Positions 1-10,116 of a stretch of DNA of 64,000 nt are shown one piece after another (position 1 is the stretch's first letter; each line of letters starts with the position of its first letter). Below the pieces are notes generated by a model. That model made no database searches and was not told the origin of the DNA. It saw nothing but the letters and a program-made list of their open reading frames with translations. The position numbers were made by a program, and so were the translations under genes. Source of the DNA: Parasphingorhabdus cellanae (GTDB lineage Bacteria > Pseudomonadota > Alphaproteobacteria > Sphingomonadales > Sphingomonadaceae); assembly GCF_017498565.1 (NCBI RefSeq), contig NZ_CP071794.1, positions 2,656,001 through 2,720,000 on the forward strand, read 5' to 3'.

Positions 1-27
1 AGGCTGACGCGAGATGAGTGTGTTCCC

Positions 28-1395
28 ATGAGTGTTCAGGCCAATCCGTTTAAACGGACGACGATCATCATCATGTTTGCCATTGGCTTCGCGGCCTTTA
101 TCGCGCTGCTCTATGGCTTGGGTGCTGGCGATCAATTGAGTTCGGGTAATAATGGCCGGGCGCACGGAGCATCAAACAGCCTGGTTGGCTATAAAGCTCT
201 GGCCAATCTATTGGAAAAAACCGGCCGTGAAGTGCAATTTTCTCGCAGTGCGGCAGACATCGATAAGCCCGGACTGTTGATAGTGACGCCCAATGTTTAT
301 GCCGAAGCGGATAAACTCGCCGACGTCATACAAGAGCGCGCCTATGTCGGGCCGACCATGATTATCCTGCCCAAATGGAATGTTGCCACGACAAATCTGG
401 TGGGAATGGAATCGAAAAAGGGTTGGGCGCAGCGCCTGGGTATCGTTGCGAGCGATTCCGGTGTGAAAATGCTGAGCGATATTGTCGACATAAAATTGCA
501 AACCATCACTCCGGAACAAGACAACCAAGCGAATGAAGGAAAAAGTGAAGCAGTGATTGCTAGCGAGAGGCAATCCACAGAGTCGAAATTCAATATGTCT
601 GAAATTGCCAGTTCCGCCGTGGGTGATCCGATTCCGGTGCCTGACATCCACATCACCATGACCGGTGACTATATGCGCAGCATTGTAGAAGATCCGGAAA
701 ATGGAGAATCGCTGATTGGCTATGTCGATGACGGGGGTGTTTATGACAGCCTGGAAAGTCTTGATCCGTCACAGATAACCGCCGACGATGAAATAGACGC
801 GGCTTATTATCCCGTTGTGATCGTAGCTGATGCGGATTTGATGAATAATACCGGCATGGGCAATGAGCGTATTGCGCGCCACGCTTACGACCTCATCACA
901 GCGCTTGAGGCGCAGACGGATGGTCCGATTATGTTCGATCTGACTTTCAACGGCCTTGGTTCTTCAGACAATCTGTTGTCGCTGGCATTCAAGCCGCCCT
1001 TTTTGTCGGCGACCATCTGTTTGATCATTGCTGCCTTGGCTGCGGCCTGGATAGCGTTTAACCGCTTCGGTCCGCCGGTACGGGAACGACGGAGCATCGA
1101 TTTTGGCAAGGCTGCTTTGGTCAACAACAGCGCCGGCTTTATCCACAGAATGCAACGCGAGCATCTGGTTGCGGACCCTTATGGAGAGATGATCCGTAGC
1201 GAAGCTATCGATGCCATTGGCTTGTCGCCAAGTGCTAGCCGTGAAGACTTGAATCGCAAACTTGATATGCTGGGAGAGGTGCGCGGCAACCGTTTCACCG
1301 CTTTGCTCAATAATCTCAACCAGGCGCAAAATTCTCGCGAAACTGCGGAACATGCAGCCGCGCTTTATAATTGGAAAAAGGAACTCATCGGATGA
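28..1395 (+). CDS. DUF4350 domain membrane protein
   Basis: 455 aa. An N-terminal membrane segment (about residues 12-30) is followed by a large soluble domain containing the DUF4350 region ([20 protein letters not shown] at about 47-66). A second hydrophobic segment lies near 325-345 ([17 protein letters not shown]), and a charged cytoplasmic tail follows. DUF4350 proteins usually sit beside MoxR ATPase and DUF58 genes, as here. The molecular function is unknown; a membrane partner of the MoxR/DUF58 machinery is an inference. The reading frame is open to the window edge, but ATG 28 gives the natural membrane-anchored N-terminus. The stop overlaps the next start (ATGA). A gene upstream, commonly DUF4129, may lie outside the window. 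Confidence 0.8.
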   Translation: MSVQANPFKRTTIIIMFAIGFAAFIALLYGLGAGDQLSSGNNGRAHGASNSLVGYKALANLLEKTGREVQFSRSAADIDKPGLLIVTPNVYAEADKLADVIQERAYVGPTMIILPKWNVATTNLVGMESKKGWAQRLGIVASDSGVKMLSDIVDIKLQTITPEQDNQANEGKSEAVIASERQSTESKFNMSEIASSAVGDPIPVPDIHITMTGDYMRSIVEDPENGESLIGYVDDGGVYDSLESLDPSQITADDEIDAAYYPVVIVADADLMNNTGMGNERIARHAYDLITALEAQTDGPIMFDLTFNGLGSSDNLLSLAFKPPFLSATICLIIAALAAAWIAFNRFGPPVRERRSIDFGKAALVNNSAGFIHRMQREHLVADPYGEMIRSEAIDAIGLSPSASREDLNRKLDMLGEVRGNRFTALLNNLNQAQNSRETAEHAAALYNWKKELIG

Positions 1396-2348
1396 ACATT
1401 GGCGAATTGAAAACACTGGCGGATAATATCCGAACCGAGGTTGCCAAGGCGATTATCGGGCAGGAAGAAATTGTCGATCATCTTTTGATCGCGCTATTTT
1501 CCTCTGGCCATGTTTTGCTTGAAGGGCCTCCGGGAACCGCGAAGACGTTTCTTGCGCAATGTTTCTCCGCGACGCTCAGCCTGGATTTCGGTCGGATCCA
1601 GTTCACCCCCGATCTGATGCCCGGCGATATCGTCGGCTCTAACCTGTTCAATTTCCAGACCAGTACCTTCACCCTGACGCGCGGCCCGATTTTCTGTGAT
1701 CTTTTGCTTGCCGATGAAATCAACCGTACACCGCCGAAAACCCAAGCCGCGATGCTGGAGGCGATGCAGGAACGTGCGGTAACGATTGACGGTGAGACCC
1801 ATGATCTGTCTTCGCAGTTCATGGTGGTTGCAACCCAAAATCCAATTGAACAACAAGGCGTTTATCCGCTCCCCGAGGCGCAGCTCGACCGGTTTCTGTT
1901 CAAGTTGCTGATCGAATATCCTGATGCAGAGGAAGAGAAGAAAATCGTCACACAATATGGTGAACGTATTGGCGCACCAGGGCCTGCGGATTTCGGGATC
2001 AGCGCACAGGTGGATGAACAGACGTTGATGGCAGCGGCGGAAGTGGTGAAGTCGGTCAAGCTGGTGGAAGATGTGACCGATTATATTGTCCGGTTGGTGC
2101 GCGCGACCCGCGAAACGGCCGATTTGGAAAATGGCGCAAGCCCAAGGGCCGCGATAATGTTGGCCACGGCCGCGCGCGCAAGGGCGGCGATATCCGGTCG
2201 GGATTATGTGGTACCTGACGACGTAAAGGCGCTGGCGCCCTCTGTCTTGCGTCACCGCACCCTGTTGTCACCTGCGGCAGAGATTGAAGGCCGTCAGGTC
2301 GATACGATTATCGAAGCGTTAGTGGAACGAACGGAAGCACCGCGTTGA
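1392..2348 (+). CDS. MoxR family AAA+ ATPase
   Basis: 318 aa from ATG 1392, which overlaps the DUF4350 stop as ATGA; an in-frame ATG at 1371 would add seven residues inside the previous gene. The Walker A motif GPPGTAKT is near residue 46 and the Walker B-like LLADEINR near 105. [20 protein letters not shown], the sensor/arginine-finger region typical of MoxR, follows, and the C-terminal lid domain contains GASPRA. MoxR ATPases act as chaperone-like remodelers, often with VWA proteins. The downstream partner here is the DUF58 protein. The gene lies in a run of overlapping genes and is surely co-transcribed. Confidence 0.93.
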   Translation: MNIGELKTLADNIRTEVAKAIIGQEEIVDHLLIALFSSGHVLLEGPPGTAKTFLAQCFSATLSLDFGRIQFTPDLMPGDIVGSNLFNFQTSTFTLTRGPIFCDLLLADEINRTPPKTQAAMLEAMQERAVTIDGETHDLSSQFMVVATQNPIEQQGVYPLPEAQLDRFLFKLLIEYPDAEEEKKIVTQYGERIGAPGPADFGISAQVDEQTLMAAAEVVKSVKLVEDVTDYIVRLVRATRETADLENGASPRAAIMLATAARARAAISGRDYVVPDDVKALAPSVLRHRTLLSPAAEIEGRQVDTIIEALVERTEAPR

Positions 2349-3664
2349 TCTACCCGACCGCCCGTGCTGTTTTCCTGATCGCAATCGGGGCGCCTGTTGC
2401 TGCGGTGCTCGCGGCCATCATGCCGAACCTGTGGGCCATCGGTATCGCCTGGGCAGCTATGCTAGTCGTGCTTCTGGTGATAGACGGATTGATCGCCGCA
2501 AAGGCAGGGAATGTGCAATTGGCCGTTCCCAAGACAACCGAAATTGGCGCGCCGTTGGAACTCGGCGTGCAAGCGGAATTTGCGGGGTTGATGGCACCGC
2601 GCACGATCAGCGGAAATCTGGGCGTTGATGACCGTTTGTCAGACAATGGCCGGATCGCGTTTACGCTCGACAGATCTCAACCAAAAGAACGTATTTATAG
2701 CGGTGCTTCAACAACAACACCGAGCCGCCGCGGCACAGGGGATATCGGGAAACTCTGGCTACGCTGGAAAGGACCGCTGGGTCTCGCGTGGCGTCAAACT
2801 TCCAAGCAAAGCGATCAATCTGTCGCCGTCATGCCGAACATCTCGGCGGTGCGCAGCCCAACGGTCCAGATGTTCCTGCGCGATTCCATCTTCGGTCTTT
2901 TGGCCCGCAAATTTCGCGGCGAGGGAAGCGAGTTTGAAGCGCTGGCCGAATATCAACCGGGCATGGATCGGCGCAGCATCGACTGGAAAGGTTCTGCCCG
3001 GCACAGCAAATTGCTGGCCAAGGAATATGATACTGAACGCAACAACCAGATTGTATTCGCGCTGGATTGCGGATCGGCGATGTGTGAACCGATTGATGGC
3101 TTGCCGCGCATAGATCGCGCTGTTTCCGCTGCTTTGCTAACCGCCTATATCACTTTGAAATCCGGTGACCAAACCAGCTTGTTCAGTTTCGCTGCCAAGC
3201 CGGAACTGTCCACGCCCTTCCTGTCGGGTAGCCGGAATTTCTATCGCATGCAGCAGGATGCGGCGACCATTGATTATCGGCATCAGGAAAGCAATTATAC
3301 CTTGGCTTTGTCGGCGCTTTCCAATCGTTTACAGCGGCGCTCATTGATCATCATTTTTACCGATTTCACCGATCCGACGAGCGCTGATTTGATGCTGGAA
3401 GCGGCCGGCCGGCTGATCGACAAGCATCTGGTTTTGTTTGTGGTGCTGGAAGATGAAGAGCTTTCTGAATTTATTAAAAAGCAACCTGAAAATGCCGAAG
3501 ATGTGGCACGCAGCGTTACCGCACAAAGCTTGCTGGAGCAGAAGAAACTGGTCGTCACACGGCTGCAGCATATGGGCATTGATGTGATTGAAGGGCCTCA
3601 CAAACATATCGGTACGCGGCTGATAAACAGCTATCTCAAGATCAAACGGCGAGGGGCAATCTGA
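2345..3664 (+). CDS. DUF58 domain protein
   Basis: 439 aa from a TTG start that overlaps the MoxR stop (TTGA); no better ATG is nearby. Two hydrophobic segments lie at about residues 8-45. The DUF58 signature is present near 190-230 ([35 protein letters not shown]). A von Willebrand A-like fold follows, in which the metal-site motif is degenerate (DCGSAM instead of DxSxS). DUF58 proteins are the usual partners of MoxR ATPases. The exact role, proposed in cell envelope or complex assembly, is not settled. The stop overlaps the next ATG by one base. Confidence 0.9.
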   Translation: MIYPTARAVFLIAIGAPVAAVLAAIMPNLWAIGIAWAAMLVVLLVIDGLIAAKAGNVQLAVPKTTEIGAPLELGVQAEFAGLMAPRTISGNLGVDDRLSDNGRIAFTLDRSQPKERIYSGASTTTPSRRGTGDIGKLWLRWKGPLGLAWRQTSKQSDQSVAVMPNISAVRSPTVQMFLRDSIFGLLARKFRGEGSEFEALAEYQPGMDRRSIDWKGSARHSKLLAKEYDTERNNQIVFALDCGSAMCEPIDGLPRIDRAVSAALLTAYITLKSGDQTSLFSFAAKPELSTPFLSGSRNFYRMQQDAATIDYRHQESNYTLALSALSNRLQRRSLIIIFTDFTDPTSADLMLEAAGRLIDKHLVLFVVLEDEELSEFIKKQPENAEDVARSVTAQSLLEQKKLVVTRLQHMGIDVIEGPHKHIGTRLINSYLKIKRRGAI

Positions 3665-4707
3665 TGGCCAATATGGTAACAGATCCGACCGCCGAGCAGG
3701 CTATCGAGAACGCTGCCCTTAAAAGCGATCGCTTCCGGTTAGAACGGGAAGCGGATTGGGTGCGGCTTGAAGACATAGTCACGAAGATGGAGAAGGGCAA
3801 AGCCCGGCGATTAAGTGACGACGATGTGCTGGCGCTTCCCACGCTTTATCGCACCTTATTGTCGAGCCTTTCAATTGCGCGCGAAAGTTCACTGGATGCT
3901 GGATTAATCGATTATCTCGAAGGCTTGGCGCTGCGGTCCTATTTCATGGTTTACGGGACACAGACCAGCTTCGGACAGTGGCTTAAGGGCTTTTTCGGCG
4001 GCGGGTGGAGTCAATCAATCCGTGAAATCAAGGTCGATATCTGGATTGCATTATTTGTGATGATTGCCGGAACCTTGATCGGCTATGTCCTGGTCGCCGG
4101 TGACAGCGATTGGTATTATGCGCTGGTTCCCGGAAACTTTGCCGATACGCGCGTGCCTGGTGCCAGCGAAGCGGCGCTGCGCGAGACATTATTCAGCACC
4201 AAAGAACATGATGGGCTTGGCGTATTTGCCGCTTATTTGTTCAGCAACAACGCGCAAGTTGCGATCCTTGCCTTTGCGCTCGGTTTTGCTTTTGCGGTGC
4301 CGAGCATATTGTTGCTCATCCATAATATGGCGCTGCTCGGTGCCATGGTCTGGGTATTTGCGCAACGTGATTTGACGGTTGAATTTATCGGTTGGCTCTC
4401 GATCCACGGGACGACGGAATTATTCGCCATATTATTGGCCGGAGCTGCCGGCATACATGTCGGGCGCTCGATTGCCTTTCCCGGCGCTAAATCACATTTG
4501 AAGGCGGCCAGTGATGCCGGCAAACGCGCGGCTCTGGTCATGGCAGGTGTAGTGATAATGTTGATCTGTGCTGGATTGCTGGAAGGATTTGCGCGCCAAC
4601 TCATCAATGATACTGGTCTGCGCTATCTGGTTGGCGGTACGATGCTGACATTCTGGCTGGTCTATTTCTTTGTCTTTGGCCGCAGCCGCGTGGAAACCGG
4701 GACATGA
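3664..4707 (+). CDS. SpoIIM-like (DUF95) membrane protein
   Basis: 347 aa. A soluble N-terminus (about 1-110) is followed by several membrane segments (about 123-142, 190-225, 230-265, 280-300, 318-335). The region LFSNNAQVAILAFALGFAF and the segment with HGTTELFAILLAGAAG match the stage II sporulation protein M/DUF95 family, which occurs far beyond spore formers. In non-sporulating bacteria it is commonly linked to MoxR-DUF58-RDD genes, as here. No sporulation role is implied. It is co-transcribed, with a 1-base overlap upstream and ATGA downstream. Confidence 0.88.
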   Translation: MANMVTDPTAEQAIENAALKSDRFRLEREADWVRLEDIVTKMEKGKARRLSDDDVLALPTLYRTLLSSLSIARESSLDAGLIDYLEGLALRSYFMVYGTQTSFGQWLKGFFGGGWSQSIREIKVDIWIALFVMIAGTLIGYVLVAGDSDWYYALVPGNFADTRVPGASEAALRETLFSTKEHDGLGVFAAYLFSNNAQVAILAFALGFAFAVPSILLLIHNMALLGAMVWVFAQRDLTVEFIGWLSIHGTTELFAILLAGAAGIHVGRSIAFPGAKSHLKAASDAGKRAALVMAGVVIMLICAGLLEGFARQLINDTGLRYLVGGTMLTFWLVYFFVFGRSRVETGT

Positions 4708-5654
4708 GTGCGACAACGACCGATCCGTGGACAAGACGATCCGCCAATCCCAAGCTGGACCGGGTTATGGTGTCACCAGAAGGCGTTCCGCTGAACGTGA
4801 CCGTTGCTACAGCAGGCGCGCGTGCAGGCGCTCTGACGCTGGATATTATTATTATATTGGGTTTAATCCTCGGTGTGACCTTGCTGGGGTTACTGATTTT
4901 ATGGGGCTTTGAATCCGCCTTTGGCGAGGGTCTCATACTGGAGGAAAGCGGCCCGCTCAGCGTTGTTGCGGTCCTCTGGATCATCGCGGTGTTTTTGTTC
5001 CGCAACGCCTATTTCCTTTATTTTGAACTCGGTGACCGTGCCGCCACATGGGGAAAGCGCGCCGTTGGTATCAGGGTTGCGGCCCGCGATGGCGGACGCC
5101 TGACAGCCGAAGCGGTCATTGCGCGCAATATCATCCGCGACATCGAACTATTCCTGCCCTTAATGTTTATCACGTCTGGAGAAGCCGAAGGAACGATGAC
5201 GGACTTCACCGCTTGGGCGGGTTTTCTATGGGTGCTGATGTTTCTCCTTTTCCCTGTGTTTAACAAAGATCGGTTACGCTGCGGTGATTTGATCGCAGGG
5301 ACCTGGGTGATCCAGAATGTGAAACGCAATCTGGGCGGGGTTGTCGCACCTTCCGCGGAAGCCATTGCTGATCCGGCCACCGGCACGACGACAACCCGTT
5401 ACGAATTCTCGGATGAGGATCTGTCCGTCTATGGCGAATATGAATTGCAGACGTTGGAAAGCGTGCTCAGAACCGGGACCGACGAAGCCCTCGAGACAGT
5501 GACGAGCTCGATCTGCAATAAAATTGGATGGGAACCGGGCAGCGGTGATAAGCGGATATTTCTGGAATCCTATTATACTGCTTTGCGCGCCAAACTGGAG
5601 GGCGGGATGCGTTTCGGAAAACGGCGCAAGGATAAATATTCAGCCGATATTTAA
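4704..5654 (+). CDS. RDD family membrane protein
   Basis: 316 aa. The RDD-type core is in the first 210 residues: an arginine-aspartate start of helix 1 (AGARAGALTLDIIIILGLILG), a second helix pair, WGKRAVGIRV and RNIIRDIELFLP, then NKDRLRCGDLIAGTWVI. The C-terminal 100 residues are soluble and acidic with no recognised domain. RDD proteins are small membrane proteins of mostly unknown function, some linked to ion transport. This is the last gene of the five-gene MoxR cluster; a hairpin follows 60 bases later. Confidence 0.85.
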   Translation: MSATTTDPWTRRSANPKLDRVMVSPEGVPLNVTVATAGARAGALTLDIIIILGLILGVTLLGLLILWGFESAFGEGLILEESGPLSVVAVLWIIAVFLFRNAYFLYFELGDRAATWGKRAVGIRVAARDGGRLTAEAVIARNIIRDIELFLPLMFITSGEAEGTMTDFTAWAGFLWVLMFLLFPVFNKDRLRCGDLIAGTWVIQNVKRNLGGVVAPSAEAIADPATGTTTTRYEFSDEDLSVYGEYELQTLESVLRTGTDEALETVTSSICNKIGWEPGSGDKRIFLESYYTALRAKLEGGMRFGKRRKDKYSADI

Positions 5655-5713
5655 GGAGTCGATTAAACGCGCCATCCATTCTGCGCTGTGAACCACAGGC
5701 GTGACTCCTGCTT

Positions 5714-5740
5714 GCCGTAGCGTCACCTGCTACGGCCTTT
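5714..5740 (+). terminator. Hairpin after MoxR cluster
   Basis: A perfect 8-bp stem GCCGTAGC / GCTACGGC with a 7-base loop is followed by a short CTTT. It lies between the RDD gene and the acyl-CoA dehydrogenase operon. The T-tract is short, so this is a weak intrinsic terminator candidate. The rest of 5655-5806 shows nothing else clear. Confidence 0.5.
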
Positions 5741-5806
5741 AGATCAGCTTGTTTTCTGCCGTTTTTGGCGTATGTTGGCGCCAAATTCATCATTGGAGAG
5801 TCGGTC

Positions 5807-7003
5807 ATGAACTTGGAATTCACTGCAGAGGAAAATGCGTTTCGCGACGAAGTGCGCAGTTTTATCGAGAATAACTACCCGCAGAATATCGAACGTGCAG
5901 CGGTTCAGGACGACATGAGCCCTGAAGACATGACCGCTTGGCACAAAATTCTCGGCGAAAAAGGATGGTCGGTTCCAGCATGGCCGGAGCAATATGGCGG
6001 CACCGGCTGGACGCCGACGCAGCGCTATATCTGGTCTGAGGAAAATGCGCGGGTGAATGCCGTGATGCCATTGCCATTCGGCGTCGCGATGGTCGGCCCG
6101 GTTATCTACACATTCGGCAATGAAGAACAGAAAGCCAAGCATCTGCCCGGTATCCGCAGCGGCGATGTGTGGTGGTGTCAGGGTTATTCCGAGCCCGGTG
6201 CCGGATCTGATCTCGCATCGCTGAAAACAACTGCTGTGCGCGATGGCGACGACTATATCCTCAATGGCCAGAAGACTTGGACGACCTTGGCGCAGCATGC
6301 CGACTGGGGTTTCTTCCTGTGCCGCACCGATCCCGATGCGCCCAAGCCGCAACAAGGCATCAGCTTCATTCTGGTGGACATGAACACACCGGGCATCGAA
6401 GTGCGTCCGATCAAGCTCATCGATGGGGGCTATGAGGTCAATGAAGTGTGGCTCACCGATGTACGCGTGCCAGCAGAAAACCTGATCGGCGAAGAGAATA
6501 AGGGCTGGACCTACGCGAAATTCCTGTTGGCGCATGAACGTTCCGGCATTGCTGGCGTGGCGCGCTCCAAGCGCGGTGTCGAGCAGCTGAAAGAGATCGC
6601 TCAACATGAGATGCTCGACGGCGAGCCGCTGCTGCAGGACATGGGTTTTGCAACCAAGGTCAGCCAGCTGGAAATTGATCTCGCGGCTCTGGAAATTACC
6701 GAGCTCAGGACCTTGGCCGGCGAACAGGCAGGTAAAGGCCCGGGCCCCGAAAGTTCGCTCTTGAAAGTGAAGGGCACGGAAATTCAGCAGCGTCTGACGG
6801 AATTGACGCTAGAGGCGGTCGGCTATTACGGCACGCCCGATTTCCGCAGCTTCCCCGCCGATGGCTCGAACGATTTCCCGATTGGTCCGGACTATGCGCA
6901 CAGCGCCGCTCCGACCTATTTCAACATGCGCAAGACATCGATCTATGGGGGATCGAACGAGATTCAGCGCAACATCATCACCAAAATGGTCCTCGGACTT
7001 TAG
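5807..7003 (+). CDS. Acyl-CoA dehydrogenase (larger subunit-like)
   Basis: 398 aa from ATG 5807, preceded by TTGGAGAG; an earlier in-frame ATG at 5765 has no ribosome site. Acyl-CoA dehydrogenase fold: FAD-binding loop WWCQGYSEPGAGSDLASL near residue 122, the NGQKTWTT segment, and the C-terminal IYGGSNEIQRN. The usual C-terminal catalytic Glu before the GTxEIQ motif is Gly here; a Glu in LAHERSGIAG could serve, as in isovaleryl-CoA dehydrogenase-type enzymes. It is followed after 34 bases by a second, divergent dehydrogenase. Such pairs in steroid and pimeloyl-CoA degradation form heteromers. The substrate is unknown. Confidence 0.9.
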   Translation: MNLEFTAEENAFRDEVRSFIENNYPQNIERAAVQDDMSPEDMTAWHKILGEKGWSVPAWPEQYGGTGWTPTQRYIWSEENARVNAVMPLPFGVAMVGPVIYTFGNEEQKAKHLPGIRSGDVWWCQGYSEPGAGSDLASLKTTAVRDGDDYILNGQKTWTTLAQHADWGFFLCRTDPDAPKPQQGISFILVDMNTPGIEVRPIKLIDGGYEVNEVWLTDVRVPAENLIGEENKGWTYAKFLLAHERSGIAGVARSKRGVEQLKEIAQHEMLDGEPLLQDMGFATKVSQLEIDLAALEITELRTLAGEQAGKGPGPESSLLKVKGTEIQQRLTELTLEAVGYYGTPDFRSFPADGSNDFPIGPDYAHSAAPTYFNMRKTSIYGGSNEIQRNIITKMVLGL

Positions 7004-7037
7004 ATCCAACCCGCAAATATAATAAGAAAGCGAAACT

Positions 7038-8177
7038 ATGGATTTCAACTTTTCTGACGAACAAAATATGGTTCGTGACGGTATTTCACGGCTTGTTCGG
7101 GAACAATATGACTGGGATACGCGGCGCGCCGTAATATCCAGCGAGTCCGGCTGGCGCCCGGAATTCTGGGCACAGTTGGCGGAACTGGGCATGCTGGCCG
7201 CGCCTTTTTCCGAAGAAGATGGCGGCTTTGGCGGCGGTGCGGTCGAAACCATGCTGATCATGGAAGAATTTGGCAAAGGCCTGGTGGTCGAGCCATTTAT
7301 TCCCAGTGTTGTCTGTGCCGGCGGTTTCCTGAAACATGCCGGAACGGCTGCGCAGAAAGAAGAATATCTCAGCGCGATCATTGCGGGCGAGAAGGTCTTT
7401 GCCTTCGCCTATGCTGAGCCGCAGGGCCGCTATGATCTGGCCAATCTGACAACTACGGCGAAGAAAGACGGCGACGGTTTCTCGCTCAATGGCCAAAAGG
7501 CAGTGGTGATCGGCGCACCCTGGGCAAGTCATTTTGTTGTCACGGCCCGCACCTCCGGCGGACAGTCGGATGTAGGCGGCGTATCAGTGTTCATCGTTGC
7601 AAAGGATGCCGAAGGCGTCAGTCTGCGCGATTATGCGACTGTCGATGGTCGCCGCGCTTCGGAGGTTTATTTTGAGAATGTTGCGGTGTCGGCAGATGCC
7701 CTGATCGGGGAACTGGATAACGGTCTGCCGCTGATCGAGACGGTTGTCGACGAAGCCACCGCAGCGGTCTGCGCAGAAGCCACCGGCGCTATGCAAGTGA
7801 CCCACGCCATGACCTTGGAATATGCCAAGCAGCGCAAGCAATTTGGCGTGCCGATCAGCAGCTTCCAAGTGCTCCAGCACCGGATGGTCGATATGTTCAT
7901 GGAATATGAGCAGTCAATTTCGATGTCCTATCTCGCGACAATCAAACTCGACGAAGACGAAGCGGAGCGCAAGCATGCGGTCTCGTCCGCCAAGGTTCGC
8001 ATTGGCCAGTCGGCGCGCTTTGTCGGCCAGTCCGCGGTTCAGACCCATGGCGGCATGGGCGTAACCGATGAAACGGCGGTCGGCAGCTATTTCAAACGGC
8101 TTTCCATCATTGAAAGCGAATTTGGCAGCGTCGACCATCATATGCGGCGGCATATCAAGCTAACCGCAGCCGCCTAA
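7038..8177 (+). CDS. Acyl-CoA dehydrogenase (smaller subunit-like)
   Basis: 379 aa. The N-terminal helical domain begins MDFNFSDEQNMVRDGI. The middle domain has AYAEPQGRYDLANL in place of the usual TEPxAGSD loop. The C-terminal domain has QFGVPISSFQVLQHRMVDM and VQTHGGMGVTDE. The C-terminal GEGTxEIQ segment is absent, so the standard catalytic Glu is not there. This is typical of the second member of acyl-CoA dehydrogenase pairs, which likely contribute FAD-site residues to a hetero-oligomer. It follows the larger dehydrogenase closely and forms a two-gene unit with it, ending at a hairpin. Confidence 0.87.
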   Translation: MDFNFSDEQNMVRDGISRLVREQYDWDTRRAVISSESGWRPEFWAQLAELGMLAAPFSEEDGGFGGGAVETMLIMEEFGKGLVVEPFIPSVVCAGGFLKHAGTAAQKEEYLSAIIAGEKVFAFAYAEPQGRYDLANLTTTAKKDGDGFSLNGQKAVVIGAPWASHFVVTARTSGGQSDVGGVSVFIVAKDAEGVSLRDYATVDGRRASEVYFENVAVSADALIGELDNGLPLIETVVDEATAAVCAEATGAMQVTHAMTLEYAKQRKQFGVPISSFQVLQHRMVDMFMEYEQSISMSYLATIKLDEDEAERKHAVSSAKVRIGQSARFVGQSAVQTHGGMGVTDETAVGSYFKRLSIIESEFGSVDHHMRRHIKLTAAA

Positions 8178-8200
8178 AACAAATATCAAAGCCCTATCAT

Positions 8201-8238
8201 AAAAGGGGGTGCGGTCACTCTGGCTGTGTCCCCTTTTT
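8201..8238 (+). terminator. Possible rho-independent terminator
   Basis: AAAAGGGG at 8201-8208 pairs with CCCCTTTT at 8230-8237, followed by one more T. The loop is long (21 bases), with further weak pairing inside. It lies directly after the dehydrogenase pair and before the MFS gene. Confidence 0.5.
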
Positions 8239-8274
8239 CACGTTATCTCTTCCTTTCTTTTAGAGGGGATGGCG

Positions 8275-9567
8275 ATGGTTCAGCAGTCTGCCGCGGCGCC
8301 GGGCACTATGTATCGTTACTACATCCTGTTCGTGATGATGCTGACCTATATGTTCAACATCACGGATCGTATGGTGATGTCGATCCTGATCGAGGACATC
8401 AAAGCCGATTTTGTATTGACCGACACGCAAATCGGCCTGTTGGCAGGAACGGCTTTTACGGTTTTCTACGTTGTGCTGGGCATACCGGCGGGCCGTTTGG
8501 CGGACCGCACCAACCGTAAGAAAATGGTCGCCATTGCGGTCAGCTTGTGGAGCCTGATGACAGCGCTTTGCGGCGTCGCGACGGGCTTCTGGACGCTGTT
8601 TCTCGCCCGACTGGGTGTCGGTGTCGGGGAAGCAGGCGGTAACCCGCCAGCCATCTCTATTCTCACCAACTATTTTCAGTCCCATGAACTGTCCAGAGCG
8701 ATGGGCATATTCTCCATCGGTGCGGTGCTTGGACCTGTAGTCGGATTTGTCGCAGGCGGCCTGCTTGCCGAAGCCTATGGCTGGCGCTGGACATTCATCA
8801 TTCTCGGACTGCCGGGTGTGCTGCTCGGTGTGCTTATCTATCTGACGGTCCGCGAGCCCGACCGCAGCCAATTTTCAAAAGCTGTTGAGGATAAAGCCAA
8901 GGCGGAAACCCAGGAACCTTTTGCCACGACCATGGCTTCGCTTTGGAAAAATCGGATATTCATTCGTGTGGCCTTGGCCAACGCCCTGGCGGTCACCGCT
9001 TCTTACGCTTTTGCCATCTGGCTGGCGCCCATCCTGATCCGTAATTTTGAAATTCCAGTGTCGCAGGTTGGGATCTATCTTGGGATCGTCTGGATCGCGG
9101 GCGGTGTGCCCGGCATGATCATTGGCGGTTATGTGACGGACAAGCTGGCCCTCAAAAATCCGAAATGGCGGGCATGGTATAGCGCCATTGCGGTGTTACT
9201 TTCGCTGCCGCTTCTCTGTCTGTGCTTGCTGACCGATAATCTTTTGCTGGCGCTGGTCCTTTATGCGATAGGCTATGGTGTGCATTCATCCACACAGGGA
9301 CCGGCCATTGCGATGATGCAATCGTCCGTATCTCCGACCGAACGCGGCACTGCCTCTTCCATCGCCAGCCTGTCCGCAACTTTTCTGGGCTATTTCATCG
9401 GTCCTGCGGTAGCAGGGGCTATCAGTGATCGATTGGCACCGGACTATGGCACCTTATCGCTCAACTATGCGGTTATTGGTATTACGATATTGAGCCTCAC
9501 CTTGGCGATATTGGCTTATATCTATGCTGCCAGAGCAGTTACAGGAGCACCGCCTAAGTCCGCTTGA
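8275..9567 (+). CDS. MFS transporter
   Basis: About 430 aa. ATG 8275 is chosen because GAGGGG at 8263-8268 has correct spacing; ATG 8269 touches that site and ATG 8209 precedes it. Twelve hydrophobic segments are visible. The MFS loop 2-3 signature appears as GIPAGRLADRTNRKKM, and the region RLGVGVGEAGGNPPAISI is typical of sphingomonad spinster/hexuronate-like MFS carriers. The likely substrate is an organic acid or a hydrophobic compound, but it cannot be fixed. The stop codon is followed immediately by the stop of the convergent gene (TGA|TCA). Confidence 0.88.
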   Translation: MVQQSAAAPGTMYRYYILFVMMLTYMFNITDRMVMSILIEDIKADFVLTDTQIGLLAGTAFTVFYVVLGIPAGRLADRTNRKKMVAIAVSLWSLMTALCGVATGFWTLFLARLGVGVGEAGGNPPAISILTNYFQSHELSRAMGIFSIGAVLGPVVGFVAGGLLAEAYGWRWTFIILGLPGVLLGVLIYLTVREPDRSQFSKAVEDKAKAETQEPFATTMASLWKNRIFIRVALANALAVTASYAFAIWLAPILIRNFEIPVSQVGIYLGIVWIAGGVPGMIIGGYVTDKLALKNPKWRAWYSAIAVLLSLPLLCLCLLTDNLLLALVLYAIGYGVHSSTQGPAIAMMQSSVSPTERGTASSIASLSATFLGYFIGPAVAGAISDRLAPDYGTLSLNYAVIGITILSLTLAILAYIYAARAVTGAPPKSA

Positions 9568-10116
9568 TCAGCCTTCAACCATGATCCACCACCCACTAAA
9601 GGGGCGGGGCTTGTCGCCATGTTTCGGATAGCTGAGATGTCCATCAATGCGATAACCGCCATAATCATAGCGCAATTCGGGAATGGGACTGGCTGGCTCA
9701 AATAGAACGCGGTAGGCGCGATCAGGATGTTCGCGGTCACCCGACGCGTCCTTATATTCCAACAGACCGCGATATTCCGTGCCATCAGACATTTGCAATA
9801 CCGCTGCACTGGCGCAACGCTCCGGCGGGAACTCCATCGCCTTGTTTAGCGGTGTGTCATCGACGGCCAGTATCATCCAATGGGCTGTTTCGTTCTTCTC
9901 CGCCTGGGTGCCGGTCATCGTCAGGATGCGAAATATATCGCCAGACCGCGACAAGCCAATTTGCTCTTTTTCGGTAAGCGGTTTGCGATCCCCGCAATCG
10001 GTTGAGGCGCTATATTGATCATAGCGATAGCCTTCACTACCCGCCGCTTGTCCCGGTCCGGCCATCGCGAGCCCCAATAAAATCGACCCGGCAATCATGG
10101 TCTTGCCGCGAACCAT
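9568..10116 (-). CDS. Secreted protein of unknown function
   Basis: 182 aa from the ATG at 10116, which shares one base with the stop of the upstream SDR. A signal peptide is seen (MIAGSILLGLAMAGPGQAAG), so the product is probably periplasmic. A Cys at about mature position 20 (STDCGDRK) and another in PPERCASA could form a disulfide. The rest (SDIFRILTMTG-like, ELRYDYGGYRIDGHLSYPK) is a beta-rich domain that I do not recognise. It is probably translationally coupled to the SDR. A longer frame reaching into the SDR is rejected because it lacks a signal peptide. Confidence 0.65.
   Translation of the reverse strand: MVRGKTMIAGSILLGLAMAGPGQAAGSEGYRYDQYSASTDCGDRKPLTEKEQIGLSRSGDIFRILTMTGTQAEKNETAHWMILAVDDTPLNKAMEFPPERCASAAVLQMSDGTEYRGLLEYKDASGDREHPDRAYRVLFEPASPIPELRYDYGGYRIDGHLSYPKHGDKPRPFSGWWIMVEG

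Noticed and set aside
3664..4707. Sporulation function for the SpoIIM-like gene
   Set aside because: The family is widespread in non-sporulating bacteria within MoxR-DUF58 clusters, and no other sporulation gene is present.
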